Part shown: positions 7,947 to 15,669 of the stretch, in pieces
Layout of the letters: every line of letters begins with the position of its first letter
How positions within the stretch are numbered: position 1 is the stretch's first letter
Assembly (NCBI GenBank): GCA_020630245.1
Contig: JAHDBZ010000012.1
Coordinates: 6,031 to 27,386 of the forward strand
DNA: 21,356 nt
From: Candidatus Altimarinota bacterium
GTDB lineage: Bacteria > Patescibacteriota > Gracilibacteria > UBA4473
Direction of reading: 5' to 3'
The notes under the pieces: model-generated
What the model was told of the DNA's origin: nothing
The model's input: the letters and a program-made list of their open reading frames with translations, nothing else
Databases searched by the model: none
Translations under genes and position numbers: made by a program

Positions 7947-10900
7947 TTCAAGACGAGAACCAGTTGGAACAACTAGTTCGAATCCATTGACGTAGAATCC
8001 AGCTCCACCGTTGGCAGAACGATCGGACCATACGATGTTACCTGTTACACCAGCAGCCGTAGCAGCAGGAGCAACTGGGGCTCCGTCTTCTGCGATAGAA
8101 ACACTGATGTAATCGTTGTCTGATGTTCCGTTGTCAGCGAATCCAGAAATGTCTTGGAGTTCGTAGTAAACAGTACCATCAATATCTTCACTGAGACCAG
8201 CAAAGACAGCTGTAGATCCGGCTGGAGCCGTTCCTACAACAGTTCCTGTTCCAGAGTAAGCGCTACTAGAGTAACGTACTAGTTGGTAACCACCGGCACC
8301 AAGGGTAACACCCGTAGATTCGGCGATGTTCAACGTGATCTGTTCAAGGATACCTTCGTAAGCTGCGTCATTTGAAACAGAGAATCGGTATAGACCGGCT
8401 TCTGCAACACCTGGTTCGTACGTAGGAGCAGGCATGTTAGCAAACGTGAGCATAGTTCGGTAGATGACGTAAGTCTCGCTCGAAACAGCTCCGTTTGAAA
8501 CAGACGCTGCCGTTAGGTCAGCACCAGTAGCTGAAGTAACAGCTTCAACACCGTTTTCTTCAGTAGCCGTAACGAAGGCTAGGTCGACAGTTTGACCTGT
8601 TTGGTTACCTTGTGTGATGCTGTTGGCATCAACGGCAACAGTTACAGTTGTCGTACCATCTTTTGGAACTCGAATACGTGAAGTATTTCCAAGTTCGAAG
8701 TGTAGGTCTGAACCAGTCAAGCTTTCAGTAGCAAGGAGAGTTCCTGCTTCATCGTAAAGTTTGAAAGTAGCTCGACCAGCATCTGCAGTACCAGTGTTTG
8801 TGAGGTAGAGGTCAGTGACTTCTACGTCATCGTTGGCAGCAGAAAGTCGAATTTCGTACACTTCTACATCCGTAGCACCAGCCACGATGATGTTCGTGTC
8901 GTTTTCGATTTGAGCCCCATCAGCAATAGTAAGAGTACCAGAGCTTACGAGGTCGAAACAAACACCACATAGGTAGTTGTTTCCAGTACCACCTTCACAG
9001 TCACCTGTGAAGTCTCCAGCAACATCACCAGAGTTTCCAGTACCGAGTAGAACGTTACTTTCGTAAACGTCTACGTTTTGACCATTTTCGATATTGTCAG
9101 CGTCAACCGCTGTAACGAAGAAGGCGATAGTGTCATTACTTGAAGCCTCGAGTACTGGAGTACCAGTAGCGAGAACCGCCGTAGTAGGCGTAGCACATGT
9201 AACAACGTTTGTTGTTGTGTTAATGGCAGTAACTACACATGTGTAAGTACCGTCAATAAGCAGTTCGTCTCCAATAGCAATGTTTGCAGTAGACACTAGG
9301 GAGAATTCATCAGAACCGATTGGGTACTGACTATTTACGAGAGCTACAACCTCATTGATATGAGTTTGGAAGAATGGTTGAGTCACAGAAATTGAGCTAG
9401 AACCAGCAGGCGTAAATCCTGAAACTGTTCGGATCTCAGCACCAGTAACAGCGATGCTACCAGTTGTAGAGATAACAATTTCTTGCCCGTCAGCTAGGTC
9501 AACAGGGGTAACAGCTCCTCCAGTGAGAGTAATCAATGTGCTACCTGCAAGAGCAGAAGCATTGTTGATAGCACCACCACCAGAAGCGGCAGTAACGTTA
9601 ACCACTGTACAATCAGCTGTCGGAGCAGCGGCATTGTCAGTTGGAGTACAAACGTTAGTAACAGCAACTCCACCAGTTGAAGCAGTGAGAGTAATTGTAC
9701 CGTCACCGTTATCAACGGCTGTAACGTCAGTCGCTGTTAGAGCAGCAACGATGTCAGCAGCAGTAGTGATAGCGTCTGTGTTGAATGGAACAGTCACGGC
9801 AGCAGCCATGTCTCCAACTTGTACGTCGAAGGTGTCTCCAGCGGCAGCAGCAGTAACGTTAACCACTGTACAATCAGCTGTCGGAGCAGCGGTATTGTCA
9901 GTTGGAGTACAAACGTTAGTAACAGCAACTCCACCAGTTGAAGCAGTGAGAGTAATTGTACCGTCACCGTTATCAACGGCTGTAACGTCAGTCGCTGTTA
10001 GAGCAGCAACGATGTCAGCAGCAGTAGTGATAGCGTCTGTGTTGAATGGAACAGTCACGGCAGCAGCCATGTCTCCAACTTGTACGTCGAAGGTGTCTCC
10101 ATCAACAGCAGCAACCGTAGTGGCTACCGTAGCGGCAGCAACAACGTTCCCATCAGCAGGAGTAACAACTGTTGTGAACCCAACACCTGTATTGTCGATC
10201 TCAGTAATAGTGATCGTACCAAGTCCATCATCAGCCACTGTAACATCAGTAGCTGTAATAGCAGCAGCAATAGCAGTAGCTGTGGTAGCCGCATCGGTAT
10301 CCCAAGCAACAGTCACGGCAGCAGCCATGTCTCCAACTTGTACATCAAATGTATCAGAAGCGTCCCCTGCAAGAGCTGAAATAGTGTCTACTTGTTGTGT
10401 ACCTGCAGCAGCAGGAGTAACGACAGTAACAGTAGCAGCAGCAGCAACGTCTCCTTCGGTAGGAGTAACAACCGTTGTGAAGGCACCAGCAGTACCAAGT
10501 ACGTTAGCGGTGATAGTAATTGTACCATCTCCGTTATCAACAGCTGTAGCATCAGTAGCTGTAATAGCAGCAACGATGTCAGCAGCAGTAGTGATAGCGT
10601 CTGTGTTGAATGGAACGACTACAGCAGCAGCCATGTCTCCAACTTGTACAGAGAATGTATCAGAAGCGTCTCCAGCAATAGCTGTAACATCATCAACTTG
10701 AGCAACACCGGCATCACCGTCTACGACAGTAAGAGTGTCTACTTGCTCAACGCCACCATCACCATCAACGATAGTAAGAGTGTCTACTTGTTCAGCAACA
10801 GCTGATGTACCACTAATGATTGTTCCAACCACGCTCACAGCGTCTCCACCAGAAAGTGTAGTCGTGTTAGCAAGGACAGAATTAGCAGAAGATTCGAGTG

Positions 10901-13364
10901 TATCAACTACGATTTCGAATGGTTTCTGAGTAGCAGAAGGCACTGTCACTGAAAGATCATTGAAAGTAACCGTTCCGTTTGGTTCTAGGTTTCGAGCCGA
11001 ACCTTGTTGTACACCATCTACGAAGATCGCAGCCGTGTAGTTTTGGTAAGTCTCACCGGCACCAGTACCAGCAGCCTGAACAGAGATAGAAGTAACGTTA
11101 ACGTCACCTGAATCATTATTGTCTAGAACGAATTCTAGGAATGTAACATCGTCTACACCGGCAACAATGTTGTCACCTTTAGCAAGACCATCTGTACGAG
11201 TAATAGTAAGTCGAGATTCTTCAACTTCTACAAAAGAAGCAAGAGCAGAACCTACGATTTCATCCGCGTTAACTTGGTCACCAGTAGAGATGTATTCTGG
11301 AGAATCGAAACAATCGTTGTTGAGAACGAGTTTCACAGCAGAACCAGTTGGAGCGTCGTCTTCAACGTTACCAACGAGTTTAAGCACTGAAGTACCAGCG
11401 ATTTCGAATGTAGTACCGAAATCAAGGTGAGCGTCAGCTAGGCTTGTACCTGAGAAGTCGTTTTCAGAGTCAACAAGTCGATCATTGAGGTAAAGACGGA
11501 AATTGTCGAAGTACTCATTTAGAGCTGCAAGATCTGCAACGTTAGTACTGTCGGCAAGTTTTAGTTTTACACCATCAACGATGATTGGTTGATCAGCAAC
11601 AAGACGAGCTGTCATGAAGACAACATCGTTAGAACCAGGAGCGTACTCTTGGTTACCAAGTGAAGAAGGATCGCGAGAGATGTTTAGGTCTCCAGCGTCG
11701 ATTGCGTAAGCACGTAGACGTGCACAATCATCTTCTGCATCTTCGTCAGAACAACTAGTTGAGTTAGTAGAGCTAGTTCCAGCACTAGAGTCTAGGTCTA
11801 GACCGCTAGAGTCGCCAGAAACGGCTTTAACACCGAAGGCTGTACCGATTTCAACACCGACAACATCTTCGAAGTTGTCTACTTTGAAGTTGATAACATC
11901 ACCATCTTCGGCAGAAACGATGTCTGCACGCATAGAGAAGATTTTAGAGTCACCGTCTTCAAGAACGTATCCACCTCGAACACCATCATCAAGTCGGAAA
12001 GTAACGTAGTCACCGTCCATGATAGTTTCAGCAGAAACTTGTTCACCAGAAACGTAAAGAGCTACGTTTTCGAGAACGTCTTCTAGTTCAGCCGTACCAT
12101 CATTTTTGAATGTGATAGCTCGGAATTCAACGTCTTTATTTGAGTTAGACTCGTTGAGAAGTCGGAATTTACCGATTTCAACGAAAGAGTCACCAACGTT
12201 AACCGTAGAATCAGCTCCAAGTCGAGAGAACTCAACTTGAGATACTTCGTAATCTGCGATTTCCATTTCTTCCCCTTCAACCGGGAAACCACCAACTACG
12301 TTAGCGGCAGAAGAAACGATGTCAGCAGCCGAAACAAGAGCGAATCGGTTGTGGTGACCAGTATTTACACGATCATCATCATTTTGGATCGTCCCTACTT
12401 CCATAGAAGCAACGAGATCAGCAACGATAGTTTGACCAGCTGGAACAACGATTGGTGGGTTGAAACGTAGTTCAACAACATCGTCATTGTTTACTGATTT
12501 GTCGTTACCAACTTTGAATCCGTCGATTTCAAGCCATACGTTGTCGAAATCATCATTGTCCCCAAGACCGAGACGAGTGAAAGCAAGAGAAGCAATCTCA
12601 ACGTCAGCGTCATCAGAGGCAGTCATTTCAACCGTAGTGAAAGGAACAGATGTCGCGTTGAATGGGATGTTAGTCCCACGTGGTGTAAGTGGTGAAAGAA
12701 CCACTTCAAGCGTACCAGCACTTAGACCACCAAAGCTGTCGAGGACAACAAGTTGACAGTCATAAACGATTTTCGCAGTTTCAGCACGAGTTACAGCGTT
12801 TCCAGGACCGAAAGTCCCGTCACCGTAACCACGCATACAACCATTGTTGTAAGCCGTTTCTACGAATCCGTAGAACCAGTCTGAACTGTTAACATCGTCA
12901 AAGTGTGGAGCACCAGAAAGGTCTTGATCAACCTCAAAGGCGTTTACCACCATTTTAGCGATTTCAGCACGGTTAATACCTACACCAGGTCGGAAAAGTC
13001 CGTCTGGGTAACCATTAATCCATCCTTGGTTGTACATCGTTTCGATGTAGTCGTAGTACCACGCACCAGACTCAACGTCTGGGAAGTGTGGACCACCAGT
13101 AGTATCTAGGTCAATACCAGTAGCAAGAACGATAATCTTTGATACTTCAGCCCGATTTAGTTGTCGGTTTGGAGCAAAAGAACCGTCGTCGTTACCAGCA
13201 AGAACTCCTTGATCCATTAGTTCTTCAATAGCTTCATCAGCCCAAGATGGGATTTCAGCAGCATCAGTAAAGTCTTCAACACCTGCGTTAGCAAGTCCTC
13301 CGAACATTACGAATGAAAGAGCCATAGATGCAAGGATTGTTTTCATGTTAGAAAGCAATTCCAT
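7941..13364 (-). CDS. Giant secreted S-layer-type protein with three SLH domains
   Basis: An 1807-residue acidic surface protein. A signal peptide (hydrophobic ILASMALSFVMFGGL, cleavage likely after ANA27) is followed by three SLH domains at about 38-82, 93-143 and 154-203. Each has the NRAE/TRAE core and a GY.DG or GNDDG turn, and they anchor the protein to cell-wall polymer. Beta-rich, Asp/Asn/Thr-rich domains fill about 210-890. Four related repeat units lie at 898-999, 1000-1088, 1089-1175 and 1176-1262, built around DTFDVQVGDMAAAV and NGDGTITLTA. More beta domains run to the C-terminus, which has no LPXTG or membrane anchor. Codons are dominated by GCT, ACT, GTT, GAC and AAC, suggesting high expression. 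The ATG at 13364 gives a full signal peptide; an ATG at 13346 (MKTILASM) is an equally good start. The role as main S-layer component is inferred from size, signal peptide and SLH domains. Confidence 0.9.
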   Translation of the reverse strand: MELLSNMKTILASMALSFVMFGGLANAGVEDFTDAAEIPSWADEAIEELMDQGVLAGNDDGSFAPNRQLNRAEVSKIIVLATGIDLDTTGGPHFPDVESGAWYYDYIETMYNQGWINGYPDGLFRPGVGINRAEIAKMVVNAFEVDQDLSGAPHFDDVNSSDWFYGFVETAYNNGCMRGYGDGTFGPGNAVTRAETAKIVYDCQLVVLDSFGGLSAGTLEVVLSPLTPRGTNIPFNATSVPFTTVEMTASDDADVEIASLAFTRLGLGDNDDFDNVWLEIDGFKVGNDKSVNNDDVVELRFNPPIVVPAGQTIVADLVASMEVGTIQNDDDRVNTGHHNRFALVSAADIVSSAANVVGGFPVEGEEMEIADYEVSQVEFSRLGADSTVNVGDSFVEIGKFRLLNESNSNKDVEFRAITFKNDGTAELEDVLENVALYVSGEQVSAETIMDGDYVTFRLDDGVRGGYVLEDGDSKIFSMRADIVSAEDGDVINFKVDNFEDVVGVEIGTAFGVKAVSGDSSGLDLDSSAGTSSTNSTSCSDEDAEDDCARLRAYAIDAGDLNISRDPSSLGNQEYAPGSNDVVFMTARLVADQPIIVDGVKLKLADSTNVADLAALNEYFDNFRLYLNDRLVDSENDFSGTSLADAHLDFGTTFEIAGTSVLKLVGNVEDDAPTGSAVKLVLNNDCFDSPEYISTGDQVNADEIVGSALASFVEVEESRLTITRTDGLAKGDNIVAGVDDVTFLEFVLDNNDSGDVNVTSISVQAAGTGAGETYQNYTAAIFVDGVQQGSARNLEPNGTVTFNDLSVTVPSATQKPFEIVVDTLESSANSVLANTTTLSGGDAVSVVGTIISGTSAVAEQVDTLTIVDGDGGVEQVDTLTVVDGDAGVAQVDDVTAIAGDASDTFSVQVGDMAAAVVVPFNTDAITTAADIVAAITATDATAVDNGDGTITITANVLGTAGAFTTVVTPTEGDVAAAATVTVVTPAAAGTQQVDTISALAGDASDTFDVQVGDMAAAVTVAWDTDAATTATAIAAAITATDVTVADDGLGTITITEIDNTGVGFTTVVTPADGNVVAAATVATTVAAVDGDTFDVQVGDMAAAVTVPFNTDAITTAADIVAALTATDVTAVDNGDGTITLTASTGGVAVTNVCTPTDNTAAPTADCTVVNVTAAAAGDTFDVQVGDMAAAVTVPFNTDAITTAADIVAALTATDVTAVDNGDGTITLTASTGGVAVTNVCTPTDNAAAPTADCTVVNVTAASGGGAINNASALAGSTLITLTGGAVTPVDLADGQEIVISTTGSIAVTGAEIRTVSGFTPAGSSSISVTQPFFQTHINEVVALVNSQYPIGSDEFSLVSTANIAIGDELLIDGTYTCVVTAINTTTNVVTCATPTTAVLATGTPVLEASSNDTIAFFVTAVDADNIENGQNVDVYESNVLLGTGNSGDVAGDFTGDCEGGTGNNYLCGVCFDLVSSGTLTIADGAQIENDTNIIVAGATDVEVYEIRLSAANDDVEVTDLYLTNTGTADAGRATFKLYDEAGTLLATESLTGSDLHFELGNTSRIRVPKDGTTTVTVAVDANSITQGNQTGQTVDLAFVTATEENGVEAVTSATGADLTAASVSNGAVSSETYVIYRTMLTFANMPAPTYEPGVAEAGLYRFSVSNDAAYEGILEQITLNIAESTGVTLGAGGYQLVRYSSSAYSGTGTVVGTAPAGSTAVFAGLSEDIDGTVYYELQDISGFADNGTSDNDYISVSIAEDGAPVAPAATAAGVTGNIVWSDRSANGGAGFYVNGFELVVPTGSRLEE
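9579..10101 (-). repeat. Near-identical 261-bp tandem duplication inside the SLH gene
   Basis: Bases 9590-9840 and 9851-10101 match over 251 positions with one difference (gcggcattg versus gcggtattg, Ala versus Thr). The period is 261 bp, exactly 87 codons, so the frame is kept. The copies encode residues 1089-1175 and 1176-1262. Two more diverged units lie upstream in the protein (residues 898-1088, roughly 10101-10673), so this is a growing repeat array. Unlike the older units, both young copies carry two cysteines (NVCTPTDN and ADCTVV). Confidence 0.95.
10683..10790 (-). repeat. Degenerate 45-bp (15-codon) minirepeat in the SLH gene
   Basis: The 17-mer GTAAGAGTGTCTACTTG occurs at 10729-10745 and again at 10774-10790, 45 bases apart. 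The protein reads EQVDTLTIVDGDGGV, EQVDTLTVVDGDAGV and AQVDDVTAIAGDAS, three related 14-15-residue steps leading into the large repeat array. Confidence 0.75.
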
Positions 13365-13620
13365 GTTCTAAAAAAATTAAAAAATTAGGGTTTTGTGATC
13401 AGTCGAAGACGACTGACCTCTATAGATAAATTGAATATCTCGATGAGAAAATTCTGTTTCTAGCCCGCAATGGCGTTCACACGCAGAGTGCAGACCGAGC
13501 AGCAAGTGAAAGAGCGACATAGATGGCTCCCCTGGAAATCCAGGCGGAGTACATCAGCCAAACTCTAGAGAAACCCGCTTCAGCGTCAAGCTAAAGCCGC
13601 TTCCGGAGTCGGCTCATAAT
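13365..13620 (-). promoter_or_regulatory. Long structured 5' leader (or unrecognised RNA) upstream of the SLH gene
   Basis: This stretch has no reading frame of note. On the minus strand it shows AGCCG..CGGCT (13614-13595), an imperfect stem with CCTGG-ATTT-CCAGG core (13555-13522), GCGT-GTGA-ACGC with a GNRA loop (13484-13473), a 9-bp stem with a CAGTCG-TCTT-CGACTG core (13418-13397), and a possible long-range pairing of 13574-13565 with 13463-13456. The motif GAAGCGG occurs twice. An A/T-rich stretch then leads to the ATG. S-layer mRNAs in other bacteria often have long stabilising leaders, and this placement fits. I could not match it to RNase P, tmRNA, SRP RNA, 6S RNA or a known riboswitch. 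No clear promoter was found in 13621-13680; a TTGTAA/TATTAT pair there is 22 bases apart, too far. Confidence 0.5.
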
Positions 13621-13680
13621 ACAACGAAAAGACCCTATAAGCGTTACAAGGAATTGTTGGTTTTTGAGTGGTTTGTTGTT

Positions 13681-13715
13681 GCAAAAAATAGAAAAGATTT
13701 TATTTTAATCTTTTC
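13681..13715 (-). terminator. AT-rich intrinsic terminator of the zinc-ribbon gene
   Basis: On the minus strand a perfect 9-bp stem, GAAAAGATT (13715-13707) with AATCTTTTC (13699-13691), closes a 7-base loop and is followed by TATTTTTT. It overlaps the last codons and the TAA stop of the upstream gene. The stem is GC-poor, so efficiency may be modest. Confidence 0.6.
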
Positions 13716-14055
13716 CAGTGTTTAAATCCTCTATATCACTGGATGAGAGCTGTGAGATAGAACGACGCAAATCAGCAATATTCTCCGGCGTAATATGAGC
13801 GTGTGCGGAAACTTGGTGCTCTGTCTCTGATTTTTCTTTGCGAGATCGCTTGCGACCCACCACCTTCTTAGTAGCAACTTCTGCTGAAATTCGAGCCGCC
13901 GTGCCACAATGAGGACAATTAACCGCTAGCTCAATCTTTTGTTTTCCAATCGCGAGAACATTTACTTCTGGCGAACCAAAAGCTTCCTGGCAACGTGGAC
14001 AGGTCAGCCCTTTGCGGACGTGGGCGAGTATTTTCTGTAAATAATCAATTCTCAT
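13705..14055 (-). CDS. Small zinc-ribbon protein
   Basis: A 116-residue cytosolic protein of unknown function. A four-cysteine zinc ribbon (CPRC at 19-22, CPHC at 47-50) encloses a short beta segment, VNVLAIGKQKIELAVN. Then comes a basic linker, KKVVGRKRSRKEK, likely to touch nucleic acid, and an acidic helical tail (TPENIADLRRSISQLSSSD). The ribbon pattern is that of many small regulatory or RNA/DNA-binding proteins; no enzyme motif is present. The ATG at 14055 is chosen because a clear promoter ends just before it; a TTG at 14094 would add 13 residues but lies in the -35 box. It lies between IMP dehydrogenase and the surface-protein leader on the same strand, with its own promoter and terminator. 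Confidence 0.75.
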   Translation of the reverse strand: MRIDYLQKILAHVRKGLTCPRCQEAFGSPEVNVLAIGKQKIELAVNCPHCGTAARISAEVATKKVVGRKRSRKEKSETEHQVSAHAHITPENIADLRRSISQLSSSDIEDLNTGKD

Positions 14056-14064
14056 GTTCTCCCC

Positions 14065-14094
14065 ATTATATAGATCGGAAGACAAAAAACACAA
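14065..14094 (-). promoter_or_regulatory. Promoter of the zinc-ribbon gene
   Basis: On the minus strand: TTGTGT (14094-14089), an 18-base spacer and a perfect TATAAT (14070-14065), then 9 bases to the ATG. The expected start leaves 2-3 bases of leader. The GGGGAG between the -10 box and ATG looks like a Shine-Dalgarno sequence but would mostly lie upstream of the transcript start. Confidence 0.6.
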
Positions 14095-14107
14095 GAATTT
14101 TCAAGCA

Positions 14108-14135
14108 ACTTCTTACTTCATACTTCTAACTTCAC
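14108..14135. repeat. Four 7-bp tandem repeats ACTTCNN
   Basis: ACTTCTT, ACTTCAT, ACTTCTA and ACTTCAC follow one another without gaps in the spacer between IMP dehydrogenase and the zinc-ribbon gene. No other signal is seen there apart from the promoter. Confidence 0.7.
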
Positions 14136-14141
14136 ACCTAT

Positions 14142-15605
14142 CTACCCTCTGTAGTTCGGTGCGTCCTTGAGGATCGAGACATCGTGCGGGTGACTTTCCC
14201 GTAGTCCAGCTCCGGTAATCTGTACAAACTGGGCTTTCTCACGATAGGTTTCGATATCGGGAGAACCACAGTAACCCATGGAGCTTCGGATCCCGCCGCA
14301 AAGCTGGAATAGCTCTGAAGAGGCCTTCCCTTTGAGCAGCACCTTCCCCTCGATTCCCTCCGGAACCAGTTTATCGTTGGCTACATTGGCCTGAGCGTAG
14401 CGCTCTTTCCCCCCAGCCGTCATGGCGGCAATAGACCCCATACCGCGATAGTACTTGTACGTTTTTCCGCCCGCATAGATTATTTCTCCTGGAGATTCTT
14501 CTGTTCCGGCGAGCAGAGAGCCTATCATCACCACGCTGGCACCACCAGCCAGGGCTTTAGCCGCATCTCCCGAGTATTTCACCCCACCATCAGCAATAAC
14601 TGGGACCCCTTTCTTGTTACAATATGCAGCTACGTTCATTACCGCAGACAGTTGTGGGACTCCGACCCCAGCTACGACACGAGTGGTACAGATCGAACCA
14701 GGCCCGATTCCGACCTTCACTCCATCTGCCCCGGCCTTGATCAGCGCTTCCGCCGCTTCCGGCGTGGCGATATTTCCGCCGATGACATCGATGTGCGGGT
14801 AGTTTTTTTTGATATAGGCAACGGTATCAATCACCCCTTTAGAGTGACCATGAGCCGTGTCTACCACTAGGACGTCTACGTGCGCGTTGACTAACTTTTC
14901 AACCCGTTCTTCCATATTGGCCGCTGGACCAACCGCTGCCGCTACAAGCAGTCGCTTTTCGGCGTCTTTAGCTGCCATCGGAAAGTCTTCATTCTTTTCA
15001 ATATCCTTTCGCGTCATCAGCGCGTAGAGCGTGCCGTCTGGATTCAGGATTAGGAGCTTAGAGTGCTTCGACTCTTCTAGGACGTCATTGGCCTCGCTCA
15101 ACTCTAGCGGTGCTTGCGCGGTCAGAAGTTTTTCAACGGGTCGCATGCGGTCCGCCACCTTGAGGTCTCCGTGGCGTTGCTTGAGGTAATCGTTCCGAGT
15201 AATAAGTCCGACGACTTTTGATCCCAACGTTCCATCAGCCGTAATCGGTACCGCTTTAAATCCATGACGCTCTCGAATATCAATCACATCTAGGATTGAG
15301 TTTTCCGGAGCCAGAACCATTGGTTCCCGGATAAAGCCGTTCTCAAAGCGCTTTACCCGCTCCACCAAACGAGCCTGCGTATCGGGATCACAGTTTTTGT
15401 GAATCACCCCAATCCCTCCGTGCAAAGCCATAGTAATGGCCATCTGGTCTTCAGTTACCGTATCCATCGCCGCGGAGACAAATGGTATGTTGAGTTCAAT
15501 GTTTTTGGTAAAACGAGTCTTGAGGCTTACCGATTTCGGCAGAATTTCTGAATACTGTGGAACCAAAAGTACGTCATCGAAAGTGAGACCAAGCGGAAAA
15601 GTCAT
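14142..15605 (-). CDS. guaB: IMP dehydrogenase
   Basis: A 487-residue enzyme that oxidises IMP to XMP with NAD+, the committed step to GTP. The N-terminal strand LTFDDVLLVPQYSEILP and SAAMDTVTE are diagnostic. A CBS (Bateman) pair occupies about residues 90-205 between barrel halves. The barrel holds VVDTAHGHSKG, GGNIATPEAAEALIKAGADG and the catalytic loop GIGPGSICTTRVVAG with nucleophile Cys306. Further on are IADGGVKYSGDAAKALAGGAS, the YYRGMGS substrate loop, and the C-terminus ESHPHDVSI. All key parts are present and the length is typical. The ATG at 15605 is preferred; a TTG at 15626 would add seven residues. A possible promoter lies at 15629-15657. It is 64 bases downstream of the FecR-domain gene. 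Confidence 0.97.
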   Translation of the reverse strand: MTFPLGLTFDDVLLVPQYSEILPKSVSLKTRFTKNIELNIPFVSAAMDTVTEDQMAITMALHGGIGVIHKNCDPDTQARLVERVKRFENGFIREPMVLAPENSILDVIDIRERHGFKAVPITADGTLGSKVVGLITRNDYLKQRHGDLKVADRMRPVEKLLTAQAPLELSEANDVLEESKHSKLLILNPDGTLYALMTRKDIEKNEDFPMAAKDAEKRLLVAAAVGPAANMEERVEKLVNAHVDVLVVDTAHGHSKGVIDTVAYIKKNYPHIDVIGGNIATPEAAEALIKAGADGVKVGIGPGSICTTRVVAGVGVPQLSAVMNVAAYCNKKGVPVIADGGVKYSGDAAKALAGGASVVMIGSLLAGTEESPGEIIYAGGKTYKYYRGMGSIAAMTAGGKERYAQANVANDKLVPEGIEGKVLLKGKASSELFQLCGGIRSSMGYCGSPDIETYREKAQFVQITGAGLRESHPHDVSILKDAPNYRG

Positions 15606-15628
15606 GGGAAGTAAAAAATTTTTCAAAA

Positions 15629-15657
15629 AACCTATCGATTTAAAGATGCAAAGTCAA
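15629..15657 (-). promoter_or_regulatory. Weak candidate guaB promoter
   Basis: On the minus strand, TTGACT (15657-15652), a 17-base spacer and TAGGTT (15634-15629), giving a leader of roughly 17 bases. The -35 is good and the -10 poor. The gene could equally be read from the upstream operon. Confidence 0.3.
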
Positions 15658-15669
15658 ATTTGGTGCCCA

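Noticed and set aside
7941..7997. LPXTG-type sorting signal at the C-terminus of the SLH protein (VPTGSRLEE)
   Set aside because: The motif is not LPXTG and no hydrophobic helix or basic tail follows; anchoring is better explained by the SLH domains.
9579..10673. CRISPR array or transposon repeats
   Set aside because: Units are 261-306 bp, contiguous, in frame and translate to one domain family; there are no short repeats with unique spacers and no transposase.
9454..10701. Long plus-strand open frame (415 codons) opposite the SLH gene
   Set aside because: It is the mirror of the Ala/Thr/Val-rich repeat array; GCT, ACT and GTT codons seldom give stops on the other strand. The product is low-complexity Ala/Val/Ser/Thr without domains.
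13397..13418. Intrinsic terminator from the 9-bp stem before the SLH start
   Set aside because: The T-run begins about 12 bases after the stem, too far for a standard terminator, so it is treated as part of the leader.
13365..13620. RNase P RNA, tmRNA, SRP RNA, 6S RNA or a known riboswitch
   Set aside because: The diagnostic conserved strings (for example the RNase P GAGGAAAGTCC core, the SRP tetraloop region, a tmRNA tag and tRNA-like ends) were not found on either strand. A CCGGAAG and an ACAGAA string are isolated matches.
14056..14064. GGGGAG as a Shine-Dalgarno site for the zinc-ribbon gene
   Set aside because: It lies between the TATAAT and the expected transcription start, so most of it would not be in the mRNA; kept only as an alternative if transcription starts further upstream.
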